A DNA stretch of 64,000 nucleotides, taken from contig NZ_JAUOSB010000009.1 in assembly GCF_030548295.1 (NCBI RefSeq), forward strand, positions 1 to 64,000, given 5' to 3'. The first letter of the stretch is position 1; each line of letters starts with the position of its first letter. Positions 52,211 through 60,807 of the stretch are shown here, one piece after another. This stretch comes from Wenyingzhuangia sp. 2_MG-2023 (GTDB lineage: Bacteria > Bacteroidota > Bacteroidia > Flavobacteriales > Flavobacteriaceae). The notes beneath the pieces are model-generated. The model was not told the origin of the DNA, did no database searches, and was given only the letters and a program-made list of their open reading frames with translations. The translations under genes and the position numbers were made by a program.

Positions 52211-53149
52211 TTAAATACTATTCTTAAGATTGATAACTTCTTGAGCAGTTAAATGTCTGTAATGACCTCTTGGCAAATCTCTTTTGGTCAATTCCGCAAA
52301 AATGACTCTATCTAATTTTACAACAGTATAACCAAAATGAGCAAAAATCTTACGAACGATTCTATTACGTCCTGAGTGAATTTCAATTCCTACCTCATTC
52401 TTAGATTGTCCTTGTACATAAGAAACATCATCTACCCAAACTTTTTTACCTTCAATTTCAGGCCCTTCAGCAATGGCTTGTAAATCTTTCAATGCTATTT
52501 TTTTATCTAAAGTAGCATGGTACAATTTACGTTTGTTGTGTTTTGGATGTGTCAATTGTTTTGCCAATTCACCATCATTGGTAAACAATAACAAACCAGT
52601 AGTATCTCTATCCAAACGTCCTACAGGGTAAATACGTTCTTTACAAGCTTTGTTCACAATTTCCATCACCGTTTTTCTACCACGCTCATCTTCCATTGTA
52701 GTGATGTAATTCTTAGGTTTGTTCAAAAGCACGTATCTTTTGGTCTCTGGATTGATCAATACATTGTCAAAACGAACCTCATCCGTTGGTTGAACTCTAT
52801 ATCCCATTTCTGTGATAATCTTACCATTTACAGTCGCACTTCCTGTTTGAATATAGGTATCTGCATCTCTACGAGAACAAATTCCTGCATTGGAAATATA
52901 TTTGTTCAAACGAATTCCTGTTTGAGTCGTAGGATTGCTAGGCACAACTGCTTTTTTAGGTGCTGATCCACTAACATTGTATGGCTTTTTTTTAGAAAAT
53001 GGTTTTGCTCCATTTTTCGAAGATTTTTCGGCCTCTTCTTTGGGTTTTGAAAACGTATTCTTTTTAGAAAATTTAGAAGTTCCAAAAGATTTTCCCTTAC
53101 CTCCTTGCGCTTGTTGTCGTCTTCCCGACGAGTGATTACTTTTATTCAT
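52211..53149 (-). CDS. RsuA/RluB-family pseudouridine synthase
   Basis: This 312-residue rRNA pseudouridine synthase has a long basic low-complexity N-terminal extension (about 1-75, rich in Ser, Lys, Gly). An S4 RNA-binding domain follows (IRLNKYISNAGICSRRDADTYIQTGSATVNG, about 78-108). The catalytic block VGRLDRDTTGLLLFTNDGEL (about 194-213) holds the active Asp. A C-terminal IHSGRNRIVRKIFAHFG (about 272-288) is the second signature. The extension is usual in Bacteroidota RluB-like proteins. A -7 element TAATTTTG is at 53179-53172 (minus). Confidence 0.93.
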   Translation of the reverse strand: MNKSNHSSGRRQQAQGGKGKSFGTSKFSKKNTFSKPKEEAEKSSKNGAKPFSKKKPYNVSGSAPKKAVVPSNPTTQTGIRLNKYISNAGICSRRDADTYIQTGSATVNGKIITEMGYRVQPTDEVRFDNVLINPETKRYVLLNKPKNYITTMEDERGRKTVMEIVNKACKERIYPVGRLDRDTTGLLLFTNDGELAKQLTHPKHNKRKLYHATLDKKIALKDLQAIAEGPEIEGKKVWVDDVSYVQGQSKNEVGIEIHSGRNRIVRKIFAHFGYTVVKLDRVIFAELTKRDLPRGHYRHLTAQEVINLKNSI

Positions 53150-53201
53150 TTTATAAATAATTATTGAGCAGCAAAATTACGAAACAATCTTCAATAAAAT
53201 A

Positions 53202-54110
53202 TTATATCCTAACTTCTTTTAAGATTCTGATTAACAAGACCGAAGTATCAATAAAACAAAGACTAAACACCCCTATTACCAACACAATTCTAATTAAATT
53301 GTGCAATAAGAAATAATCTCTATTCTGTTTGGCTCTAAAAAGGAAAAAAACAAATACTGGAATCCACACAAAACTTGTGAAAAAATAATACCTCATCAAT
53401 CCTACTTCTGGCAAGCTTAACAAATAGTAAGTGGGAATACTCAACAAACTTAAAAAAACACAAATACTGTTTTTTATTTTGCGTTCTCCATACCTTAAAA
53501 CCAAAGTTTTTCTATTCATTAAAACAGCTCCTTTTGCTCTTTCAAAATCTTTGATTAGTTCTTTTAGAACCACCAACAAATACAAATAAACTCCGTGTGT
53601 AATAATCAATCCAGAAATATTCTCGTAATAAACAAAAATCACAAAAAACGGAAGTAAATCTAAAATAGTAACTGCCAAAACCCTAACAACTGGGTCTTTT
53701 TGAAGTTTATGAGAATACAACCAAATAAGAAAAATATACGATGAAAAAAAAACTGCTGCTTTCCAAGAAACAAATATCCCCAGAACAAATGCAATAAAAT
53801 TTAATGTAAAATAAGTATGCAACTTGGTTTTTTGACTGATCCAATTCCCAATTTTAGTCTTTACAGGCTTGTTGATTGCATCAATATTTGCATCGTAAAA
53901 GTCATTGATAATATAGCCTGCAGAAACCACGCAAATAGTTGCCAACACCACCAAATGCAAATGCCAATCTAACAAGGTTTCTTTTAACGTAGCTTCAACA
54001 TCAAACACAAAAACAGCTGACAAATACTGAGCAATGGTTAACAATATTACATTGTAACCCCTTACCACAGAAAACAACCCTAAAAATTTATGCTTTTTTG
54101 TTGCCGCCAT
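53202..54110 (-). CDS. UbiA-family prenyltransferase (GGGP-type)
   Basis: This 302-residue polytopic membrane enzyme has about eight TMs. The first Asp-rich motif is NDFYDANIDAINKP (about 69-82, NDxxDxxxD) and the second is weaker, near DFERAKGAVLMNRKTLVLRYGERK (about 188-211). UbiA enzymes transfer prenyl chains to aromatic or polar acceptors. Members next to mevalonate genes in Bacteroidota are annotated as geranylgeranylglycerol-phosphate geranylgeranyltransferases. That is possible here, and menaquinone or heme side-chain chemistry is an alternative. It lies 19 bases after the kinase gene. Confidence 0.82.
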   Translation of the reverse strand: MAATKKHKFLGLFSVVRGYNVILLTIAQYLSAVFVFDVEATLKETLLDWHLHLVVLATICVVSAGYIINDFYDANIDAINKPVKTKIGNWISQKTKLHTYFTLNFIAFVLGIFVSWKAAVFFSSYIFLIWLYSHKLQKDPVVRVLAVTILDLLPFFVIFVYYENISGLIITHGVYLYLLVVLKELIKDFERAKGAVLMNRKTLVLRYGERKIKNSICVFLSLLSIPTYYLLSLPEVGLMRYYFFTSFVWIPVFVFFLFRAKQNRDYFLLHNLIRIVLVIGVFSLCFIDTSVLLIRILKEVRI

Positions 54111-54129
54111 CTATAGCTATCAATTTTTA

Positions 54130-55056
54130 TTAGAATCTATAAACCAACTCTAACTCATGACCTACTAAAGATGCTTTTGCTTTTTCAAAATCTGGTGCAA
54201 ACCCTAAAATATAACCTCCACCACCAGAACCACAAAGTTTGAGATAGTAGTCATTAGATTCAATTCCTTTTTTCCACAAAGAATGAAATTGATTTGGAAT
54301 CATCGGTTTGAAATTTTCCAACACTACTTTAGATAATTTTTTCACATTTCCAAACAAAGATTTTGCGTTTCCATGTAAAAAATCATCAACACAAGCATCT
54401 GAATAAATAACAAACTCATTGCTTAACATTTTACGAAAACCTTCATTTTTCATTTTCTCCATAAAAATGTTCACCATCGGTTGTGTTTCTCCAATCATTT
54501 TAGAATCTAATAAAAACACAGCTCCTTTTCCATTTTGCTGGTAGGGAATTCCTACAGATTCTATATCATTTTTTGATTGAATTAAAATTGGCAAACTTAA
54601 ATAACTATTTAATGGATCCAAACCAGAACTAGTTCCATGGAAATAAGATTCCATCAATCCAAAAACAGTTTTTAATTTTAAAAGTTTTTCTTTGGTTAGG
54701 TTTTCTAAAACTGTGATTTTGTCTTGAGCGTATTTATCATACACAGCAGCAACAATTGCACCTGAACTCCCTACACCATATCCTTGAGGAATGCTAGAAT
54801 CAAAATACATTCCATCAGCAATATCTTGCTCTAATTGCTCCAAATTAAAACGAACAATATCCGTTTTTAATCCTTTTAAATAGGCTAAGTAATCCGCTAA
54901 ATATCCATTAGATTTTAAAGCAATTCCCTCTAAGACTTCAGCTTGTTTAAAAGCTCCTTTGTATGAATTGTAAGGAATGGCCAAGCCTTTGGAATCTTTG
55001 ATAATTCCATATTCTCCAAACAACAGTATTTTGGCATAAAACAGAGGTCCTTTCAT
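54130..55056 (-). CDS. Mevalonate kinase-like GHMP kinase
   Basis: This 308-residue kinase opens FYAKILLFGEYGIIKDSKG, the GHMP N-terminal motif of mevalonate kinase. The phosphate-binding loop is PQGYGVGSSGAIVAAVY (about 90-106). The third motif is CGSGGGGYILGFA (about 274-286). Next to mvaD and a UbiA enzyme, it likely phosphorylates mevalonate, or phosphomevalonate, toward isopentenyl diphosphate. It has its own promoter overlapping the mvaD end. Confidence 0.88.
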   Translation of the reverse strand: MKGPLFYAKILLFGEYGIIKDSKGLAIPYNSYKGAFKQAEVLEGIALKSNGYLADYLAYLKGLKTDIVRFNLEQLEQDIADGMYFDSSIPQGYGVGSSGAIVAAVYDKYAQDKITVLENLTKEKLLKLKTVFGLMESYFHGTSSGLDPLNSYLSLPILIQSKNDIESVGIPYQQNGKGAVFLLDSKMIGETQPMVNIFMEKMKNEGFRKMLSNEFVIYSDACVDDFLHGNAKSLFGNVKKLSKVVLENFKPMIPNQFHSLWKKGIESNDYYLKLCGSGGGGYILGFAPDFEKAKASLVGHELELVYRF

Positions 55057-55078
55057 AAGCTTATAATCTTAACTAATG

Positions 55079-55107
55079 CAAAGATAGAAATATTTACGGC
55101 TTGTCAA
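55079..55107 (-). promoter_or_regulatory. Promoter inside the end of mvaD
   Basis: On the minus strand TTG (55107-55105) and TATCTTTG (55086-55079) are 18 bases apart. The kinase ATG at 55056 is 22 bases downstream. The element straddles the mvaD stop and would let the kinase and prenyltransferase be expressed separately. Confidence 0.6.
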
Positions 55108-56191
55108 CTAACATTTTAGCTCCCATTCCCACCTGATCGTGGATAAACTCACCATTTTTACAAAACACCGCTAATTCTTTAGAAATAAATTGTTGAACGG
55201 TTTCTTTTTCTGCTTCAGGATACAGCAAATGAACATTGGCTCCTGCATCTAACGTAAAACACAATTTGCTATCAGTATCCTTTCTATACTTCCATACTTT
55301 ATTGATTACTTCTAAAGTATTTGGTTTCATCAATATAAAATAAGGTTGGCTTGTCATCATCATTGCATGCAATGTCAATGCTTCACTCTCTACCAAAGTA
55401 ATAAAAGCATCAATTTCTCCTGTTGTAAAAATGTTCTTTATACTACTGATATTTTCTTGAGCCTGTGCAAAACGTTGTGTTGCAAAAGGATGTCCATGCA
55501 TCAACCCGTGTCCAACAGTACTACTCACTTGTTTTTCACCTTTATCTACCAACAAAATAGTGTCTTGGTAATTTTTAAAAACCGGAGCTACCTCATCCAA
55601 AAACTCAACACCATACAAATCTGAACTTCCTTTAATTTCAGGATGTTCTCCCCATACAACCATCTCTCCCTTTACACTTCTACAAGCGCTCCCAGAACCT
55701 AAACGAGCTAAAAAAGAAGCTTTTTGATAAAAAAATTCTTCTGTTAAGTCTGGAGTTAATTCTTTTTCCAAACTCATCAAACACATCGCAATGGCACTCA
55801 TTCCACTTGCGGATGAAGCAATTCCACTACTGTGAGGAAAAGAATTAGAAGATTCAATGGTAAAGTAATAGTCTTTCAAAAAAGGAACATAAACTTCTAT
55901 TCTCTTAAAAAACGTTTCTATTTTAGGCTTAAAAGCTTCGTTCTTTTTTCCTTCAAAAATTACATCAAAGTCAAAACCATCTTGCTTATTTTCTCTTTTT
56001 TTATATTGCAACGTAGTTGTAGTACAACAGTTGGACAATGTAAAACTAATGGATGTGTTTTCTGGCAACTGAGGTTCTCTTTTACCCCAATATTTTACCA
56101 AAGCAATATTGCTAGGTGTTTGCCAAGTAACTTGACCCGACTCTTTAAAAATCTCTATTTTTTGTGGAATAAAACTTTGCTCCATATCCAT
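55094..56191 (-). CDS. mvaD: Diphosphomevalonate decarboxylase
   Basis: This 365-residue GHMP-fold enzyme decarboxylates mevalonate diphosphate to isopentenyl diphosphate. The opening SNIALVKYWGKREPQLPENTSIS (about 22-44) is the MVD signature. SSNSFPHSSGIASSASGMSAIA (about 113-134) is the ATP loop, and TLDAGANVHLLYP near 313-325 holds the catalytic Asp. It marks isoprenoid supply through the mevalonate route, usual for Flavobacteriia. The start may be the second Met (MEQSF). A -7 element TATATTTG is at 56214-56207 (minus). Confidence 0.94.
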   Translation of the reverse strand: MDMEQSFIPQKIEIFKESGQVTWQTPSNIALVKYWGKREPQLPENTSISFTLSNCCTTTTLQYKKRENKQDGFDFDVIFEGKKNEAFKPKIETFFKRIEVYVPFLKDYYFTIESSNSFPHSSGIASSASGMSAIAMCLMSLEKELTPDLTEEFFYQKASFLARLGSGSACRSVKGEMVVWGEHPEIKGSSDLYGVEFLDEVAPVFKNYQDTILLVDKGEKQVSSTVGHGLMHGHPFATQRFAQAQENISSIKNIFTTGEIDAFITLVESEALTLHAMMMTSQPYFILMKPNTLEVINKVWKYRKDTDSKLCFTLDAGANVHLLYPEAEKETVQQFISKELAVFCKNGEFIHDQVGMGAKMLVDKP

Positions 56192-56253
56192 GTTTTCAAT
56201 TTGCTACAAATATAGTTTTATGTTGTCTACTTGAAAAATTTAAAGAACATCTA

Positions 56254-56285
56254 TTGCAATTTGGATGTTTGATAAATTATATTTG
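56254..56285 (+). promoter_or_regulatory. Promoter of a leaderless small gene
   Basis: TTG at 56254-56256 and TATATTTG at 56278-56285 are 21 bases apart. The ATG at 56290 is 5 bases past the -7 element, so the mRNA would start at or next to the initiation codon. Confidence 0.65.
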
Positions 56286-56289
56286 CGTT

Positions 56290-56541
56290 ATGAGAAAACT
56301 AAAACTAATTTGGGATTTTAGAGGTGTTACTGGTTTAGGAACCGCAAAACACCATTGTATTCATCTGAAAGAATTTGCGGAAGCAGAAAAACTAAATTAC
56401 CACCTAATTGATCATTCTGAAGTGAATGAAATGTGGGCTACAGCTTTTATTGTAGTTGACGAAACCGACATGAAAACCTACAGAGATGCTTTAAAACCTC
56501 ACAGGGGTGAAGTGTTTGAAGACATTTCTAATCAATTGTAA
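56290..56541 (+). CDS. Conserved small cytoplasmic protein, function unknown
   Basis: This 83-residue protein starts at 56290 with MRKLKLIWDFRGVTGLGTAKHH. A longer frame from 56254 begins with a TTG that is itself the -33 element, so it is rejected. The chain is a compact alpha/beta unit with two His-rich turns (AKHHCIHLKEF and YHLIDHSEVNEMW). The ending is AFIVVDETDMKTYRDALKPHRGEVFEDI. It looks like a flavobacterial conserved hypothetical, possibly a ferredoxin-like fold; I cannot name a function. Its 3' end overlaps the pentapeptide gene by 14 bases on the opposite strand. Confidence 0.75.
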   Translation: MRKLKLIWDFRGVTGLGTAKHHCIHLKEFAEAEKLNYHLIDHSEVNEMWATAFIVVDETDMKTYRDALKPHRGEVFEDISNQL

Positions 56542-57097
56542 TTTGATATTCTTTTAGCAAACCAGAAACTGAATTCAACGAAAATTTAGCTCCTTTGATA
56601 AAATTATTTTCTGGGGAAAATTCATAGTTTTCAGAAGTTCTAAAATCTGATTTCTCTAACAATGTTTGTTCAAAAGTAGCTGTTGAAAAATCACAAGCTG
56701 AAAAAACAGCATTGGTCAAATCGGCTTCAGAAAAATCTACTCCTATCAATTTGGTATCTTGAAAACGAGTGTTTTTCATTTTTACTTGATAAAAAGAAGA
56801 ATGATTCAACTGACATCCTTCAAAACCTACAGAAAAACCAAACGTATTGCATTCATGAAAAAGGATTCCCAACATTTTGCAATTTTGAAAGGTTACATTC
56901 TGAAAAGAGGCATCTCTTACCTTTGCATTACTCAAATTACAATCTACAAACTCACAGTCTAAAAACAGTGCTTTGGATAACGAAGCATTTGTAAAATCTA
57001 TATTTACAAACGTACATTGCTCGTATTCCCCTTTGGGAAACTCCTTTTCTGTGTAGTTTTGATTCTTAAAAACCTGTTCATCAAAATAAGCATCCAT
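56528..57097 (-). CDS. Pentapeptide repeat-containing protein
   Basis: This 189-residue protein is built from A(D/N)LxX pentapeptides. Examples are CTFVNIDFTNASLSKALF, CEFVDCNLSNAKVRDASF, GVDFSEADLTNAVF and CDFSTATFEQTLL, spanning about 30-170. They fold into a right-handed quadrilateral beta-helix. The start at 57097 (MDAYFDEQVF) is chosen over a frame running back 26 residues through the preceding gene. This resembles Qnr/MfpA-like proteins in layout (two blocks with an interruption near 80-95). DNA gyrase protection is known for some members but cannot be inferred here. It lies 4 bases downstream of the flavoprotein gene. Confidence 0.88.
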   Translation of the reverse strand: MDAYFDEQVFKNQNYTEKEFPKGEYEQCTFVNIDFTNASLSKALFLDCEFVDCNLSNAKVRDASFQNVTFQNCKMLGILFHECNTFGFSVGFEGCQLNHSSFYQVKMKNTRFQDTKLIGVDFSEADLTNAVFSACDFSTATFEQTLLEKSDFRTSENYEFSPENNFIKGAKFSLNSVSGLLKEYQITID

Positions 57098-57101
57098 TCT
57101 T

Positions 57102-58328
57102 TTACGATTGTTTTTGAGTAATTGCTTCAGAGACAATCCAACCACCAGTCCAAGCGTTCTGAAAATTAAAACCACCTGTTACGGCATCAATATTTAAAAT
57201 TTCACCCGCAAAAAATAAATTTTCATGAAGCTTGCTTTCAAACTTTTTAAAATTCACTTCTTTTAATTTGATTCCTCCCGCAGTTACAAATTCATCTTTA
57301 AAAGTACTTTTTCCTTGCGCATGAAAAATAGTAGCAGTCAATTTATCCGCTAAAAATTCTAACTTTTTATTAGATACATCGGCCCATTTTCCTTGTCCAT
57401 CAATCTCACATATTTCTAAAAAACGAGACCACAGTCGTTTGCTAATAGTTTCAAAAGGACTCCTTTTTTCCAACAGAGATTTGACTTCTCTCTTTTTAAA
57501 CTGAAACAAAATGTCTAAGGCCTGTTGCCTATTGCAACTCAACCAATTGACTTTTACTTGGTATTGATACTCTTTTTCTGCCAACAAAACAGCTCCAAAA
57601 GCCGAGAGTTTTAACACCGCTGGACCACTCGTTCCCCAATGTGTAATTAGCAAAGGTCCTGTACTAGTCAATTTGGTGTCTTTTATAGAAACTTCAACAT
57701 TTTGCACAGCCACTCCTGGCAAATCTGTCAATAAAGGATCTTTGATATTAAAAGTAAATAACGAAGGTACTGGCTCTACAATAGAATGCCCTAATTCTGT
57801 CAATAATTTCCAAACAGGCTTGCTACTTCCTGCCGTGATAACTAATTTATCACAGCTATAAGTTCCCTCCTTGGTTTGTAATTTCCAAACGTCCTCTTGT
57901 TTTGTTATAGATAAAACTCCTGTGTTTTTAGAAATAGTAATTCCTAAATTTTTAGAAGTTTCTAAAAAACAATCAATAATGGATTGAGAAGAATTAGATT
58001 CCGGAAAAATACGGTTGTCCGCTTCAATTTTTAAAGGCACTCCACGATTTTCAAACCACTCCATGGTATCTCCTGTCATAAACTGATGAAATGCTCCCAA
58101 CAACTCTCGTTTTCCTCTAGGGTAAAATTCCGTCAATTCTTTAGGATCAAAACATGCGTGTGTAAGATTGCAACGACCACCTCCTGAGATTTTTACTTTT
58201 TGCAAAACCTCTTTTCCTTTCTCTAAAATACAAACAGACAAATTTCTGTTTTTTTCTTTTGTATTGATTGCCGTAAAAAAACCCGCAGCTCCTCCACCAA
58301 CAATTAGCACATCATAATGTTGTTTCAT
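57102..58328 (-). CDS. HI0933/YhiN-family flavoprotein
   Basis: This 408-residue NAD(P)/FAD-dependent oxidoreductase has the dinucleotide motif VLIVGGGAAGFFTAINT (8-24). The family block KVKISGGGRCNLTHACFD (about 44-61) follows. The closing TAGGIKLKEVNFKKFESKL and GEILNIDAVTGGFNFQNAWTGG (about 373-394) are the HI0933 C-terminal signature. The reaction is unknown; members are linked to tRNA or quinone redox in some bacteria. It is followed by the pentapeptide gene. Confidence 0.92.
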   Translation of the reverse strand: MKQHYDVLIVGGGAAGFFTAINTKEKNRNLSVCILEKGKEVLQKVKISGGGRCNLTHACFDPKELTEFYPRGKRELLGAFHQFMTGDTMEWFENRGVPLKIEADNRIFPESNSSQSIIDCFLETSKNLGITISKNTGVLSITKQEDVWKLQTKEGTYSCDKLVITAGSSKPVWKLLTELGHSIVEPVPSLFTFNIKDPLLTDLPGVAVQNVEVSIKDTKLTSTGPLLITHWGTSGPAVLKLSAFGAVLLAEKEYQYQVKVNWLSCNRQQALDILFQFKKREVKSLLEKRSPFETISKRLWSRFLEICEIDGQGKWADVSNKKLEFLADKLTATIFHAQGKSTFKDEFVTAGGIKLKEVNFKKFESKLHENLFFAGEILNIDAVTGGFNFQNAWTGGWIVSEAITQKQS

Positions 58329-58331
58329 AGA

Positions 58332-59000
58332 TTACAAAGATACAATCTCCTGATAAGCCTCTAACAAAGTTGGAAAAACTTTTACTGCTCCGTTGGCTAA
58401 CAATTCCTCTTCAGAATATTGAGTCAACAACCCAACAGCTACCATACCTGTTGCCGCGGCAGCTTGAATTCCAGTCAAACTATCTTCAAAAATCAATACT
58501 TCTTTAAAATCTTCTTCTTTAATTCCCAAATGAGTTGCCAAAGTTAAATAAGGAACTGGACTTGGTTTTGGTTCTGCAAACTGATCTACCCCCATACATA
58601 TGGTAAATTTAGCACCTGTTTGTTTTACCGAGTTTTCCACAAAAGCGGTATATGCATTGCTCGCTATTCCGTGTGGAATGTTGTTTTCAGATAAAAAATC
58701 TTGAAGCTCATGCACCCCTGGCAGTAATTCAGGAGGTGTTGTCGTCTTTAACAAGTGAGCCTGCTTTAGTTTGTTTAGTGCTGGAGCTTTGCTAACATCT
58801 CCACCAAATTCCGCAAAATATTCTGCTATTTTATAAGGAGCTTTTCCTGCATGTGTTGCTTCTGGAAAAGGGCAAATATCTTTGTTAAAAATTTCTTTAA
58901 AAGCAGTTTTCCATGCTCCATAGTGACATTTGAAACTATCTACAATAACACCGTCAAAATCGAACAGTACTGCTTTTGGAAAAGGGATTTTATTCATCAT
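58332..59000 (-). CDS. HAD-family phosphatase (beta-phosphoglucomutase-like)
   Basis: This 222-residue HAD hydrolase has motif I DFDGVIVDS (14-22, nucleophile Asp14), motif II in GIASNAYT (about 115-122), and motifs III/IV as KPSPVPY and IFEDSLTGIQAA (about 172-183). The cap is helical (C1 type), as in phosphoglycolate phosphatases and beta-PGM. Substrate is unknown. The start is MM; the second Met may be used. It precedes the YhiN-type gene by 3 bases, so the two are probably co-transcribed. Confidence 0.9.
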   Translation of the reverse strand: MMNKIPFPKAVLFDFDGVIVDSFKCHYGAWKTAFKEIFNKDICPFPEATHAGKAPYKIAEYFAEFGGDVSKAPALNKLKQAHLLKTTTPPELLPGVHELQDFLSENNIPHGIASNAYTAFVENSVKQTGAKFTICMGVDQFAEPKPSPVPYLTLATHLGIKEEDFKEVLIFEDSLTGIQAAAATGMVAVGLLTQYSEEELLANGAVKVFPTLLEAYQEIVSL

Positions 59001-59012
59001 TCTTTTTTAAGT

Positions 59013-59040
59013 AAAAATACCCTGAAACAATTTCAGGGCA
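59013..59040 (-). terminator. Intrinsic terminator after the lactone oxidase gene
   Basis: The 8-bp stem ccctgaaa / tttcaggg with a 3-nt loop is followed on the minus strand by TATTTTTA. It lies 6 bases after the oxidase stop. Confidence 0.8.
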
Positions 59041-59044
59041 TTCT

Positions 59045-60358
59045 TTATTTGTTAAAAATTTTTGTTAAATATGGGTTTAAAAACTTGTTGGTAGGATCCA
59101 TTTTCTTTCTAAGAGATGTAAATTCATCCCATTTAGGATACAGCTTAGAAAGTTCTTCTTGTTTGGATTTGAATCTTTTTGCCCAATGAGGCCTTCCTCC
59201 GTATTTTAAAAACACTTCTTCTACTTTTTCAAAAGCAAGATATTCATCCGCAGCAGGAGAGTTTCTACAAACACAGCCCATGGTTACAACATCTGAATCA
59301 TAGGCATTGCTCAACCAAACATTGTCTTGCTTTAAAAAACGAACATCCATAGGAATGTGAACAAAAGCATTGTTGGTTTTGTCATCTAGAACAGCTTTTA
59401 ATTCTACAAACAGTTCTTTAAATTTAGAATAAGCTACTGTCCATTCTGCCAACTCCATAGTCGCTCCTCTTGATTTGGTCACCGTAGCATCGTACAAAGT
59501 TCCCAGATGTTCTTTTTTGTGTGAAAAAAACAATTTATATAGTAACCTATTAGCTCTTACAGTAAACTTTGGCCTTTTTCTAGTTCTTTTATATAACATT
59601 TTAGAAGTCTTCCTCCTGTGTTTTATGTATTCTGGTGTTGGTATTTCATCAACCTTAAAATCTTTTGCTACTTTGGTTCCTAAAATTACATACCCATGAT
59701 CTGTATGTGGCAACCATAAAATCCTAACAAAATCATAAGTTGACAAATATTCGTCTAAATTATTTACCCATTCATCATCTTTAACTGGAGCTTCTTTCAA
59801 ATGCAAAAGATAATTAGCCTCACACTTAAAAGTAATTTCTGAAAATACTCCTAAAAGACCTAATGAAACCCTAATTGCATCTGTTTCTAGATCTTCTTCC
59901 GTATATTCTTTGATGGTTCCGTCGGCTAAAACCATACGGAATTTAGAAATGTATTTGGATAAAATATACCCATTTGTACCGTGAGTTCCTGTTGCCAATG
60001 CACCACCAACGGTAACTTTATCAATATCTGGCAAACACGGAATACACCAACCACAAGCTTGAATAGCATTGATTACATTTTCCAAAACGGCTCCAGCCTG
60101 TACGGTAACTTCTTGTGCCTTTTTATCAATCCTTACAATTTTATTATACGAGGTAATATCTATCAATGTTTGAGTGCCTGCACAAATATCTGAGGAAGAA
60201 TATCGATTTCCAAACACACGAATAGCATCGTGATTGGCAACAGCATCTACCAGATCTTTTTCTTTGTATACAGTGATTAAATTGTCATAACTATGTACTA
60301 CATTTTTATTCCAACTAATCCATTGATTTTCTTTTTTTGTGGCTTTGGTTTGTTTCAA
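59045..60358 (-). CDS. FAD-linked sugar-lactone oxidase (D-arabinono-1,4-lactone oxidase-like)
   Basis: This 437-residue protein has the FAD_binding_4 (VAO) domain: RVFGNRYSSSDIC, then VTVQAGAVLENVI, then VTVGGALATGTHGTNG (about 116-131). The C-terminal ALO domain has HWAKRFK (about 399-405), the HWxK motif that contacts the substrate. Such enzymes oxidise sugar lactones (gulono- or arabinonolactone) or sugar alcohols. No flavin-linking His motif is apparent, so FAD is probably non-covalent. No signal peptide. Confidence 0.88.
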   Translation of the reverse strand: MKQTKATKKENQWISWNKNVVHSYDNLITVYKEKDLVDAVANHDAIRVFGNRYSSSDICAGTQTLIDITSYNKIVRIDKKAQEVTVQAGAVLENVINAIQACGWCIPCLPDIDKVTVGGALATGTHGTNGYILSKYISKFRMVLADGTIKEYTEEDLETDAIRVSLGLLGVFSEITFKCEANYLLHLKEAPVKDDEWVNNLDEYLSTYDFVRILWLPHTDHGYVILGTKVAKDFKVDEIPTPEYIKHRRKTSKMLYKRTRKRPKFTVRANRLLYKLFFSHKKEHLGTLYDATVTKSRGATMELAEWTVAYSKFKELFVELKAVLDDKTNNAFVHIPMDVRFLKQDNVWLSNAYDSDVVTMGCVCRNSPAADEYLAFEKVEEVFLKYGGRPHWAKRFKSKQEELSKLYPKWDEFTSLRKKMDPTNKFLNPYLTKIFNK

Positions 60359-60388
60359 AATAAGATTGTTATGTTGATTACTTTTTGT

Positions 60389-60775
60389 TTAACACTCTAA
60401 TATTTTAGCAATATTAGGCTTGAAATAATTAGGTCCTTTTAGAACTTTTCCATCTTCTCTATAAATTGGCTCACCGTCTTCTCCCAATTTACTCATGTTG
60501 CTACGTTGAATTTCTTCAAAAACCTCTTCTATTTTATGTTGCATTCCATGCTCAATAATTGTTCCACATAAAATGTACAACATGTCTCCCAACGCATCTG
60601 CAATCTCAACCAAGTCTCCATTTTGTGCAGCTTCTAAATATTCTTTATTTTCTTCATCCATCAAATTGAATCTCAAATTGATTTTATCATCACCAATGGC
60701 AGCAATTGGCTCATTTTTGAAACCTAATTTATAGGCTGTGTGAAATTCTTGTACGGCTTTGATTTTATTCTTCAT
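60389..60775 (-). CDS. MazG-like nucleotide pyrophosphohydrolase
   Basis: This 128-residue all-alpha NTP-PPase has the MazG metal site. It reads EENKEYLEAA (Glu pairs about 35-44) and EIADALGDMLYILCG (about 56-70), the EExxE...ExxD arrangement that binds magnesium. Such enzymes hydrolyse NTPs to monophosphates and clean damaged nucleotides; small forms are also annotated as phosphoribosyl-ATP pyrophosphohydrolase-like. Substrate is unknown. It is divergent from the small membrane protein gene. Confidence 0.87.
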   Translation of the reverse strand: MKNKIKAVQEFHTAYKLGFKNEPIAAIGDDKINLRFNLMDEENKEYLEAAQNGDLVEIADALGDMLYILCGTIIEHGMQHKIEEVFEEIQRSNMSKLGEDGEPIYREDGKVLKGPNYFKPNIAKILEC

Positions 60776-60791
60776 TTGTTTACTAATTTTG
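60759..60791 (+). promoter_or_regulatory. Promoter of the 62-residue membrane protein gene
   Basis: TTG at 60759-60761 and TAATTTTG at 60784-60791 are 22 bases apart; the ATG at 60808 follows 16 bases later. The -33 lies inside the divergent MazG-like gene. Confidence 0.5.
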
Positions 60792-60807
60792 AGGAAAATT
60801 ATATTCT

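Noticed and set aside
57098-57175. Upstream extension of the pentapeptide gene
   Set aside because: Reads through the end of the preceding flavoprotein gene; MDAYFDEQVF is the natural start.
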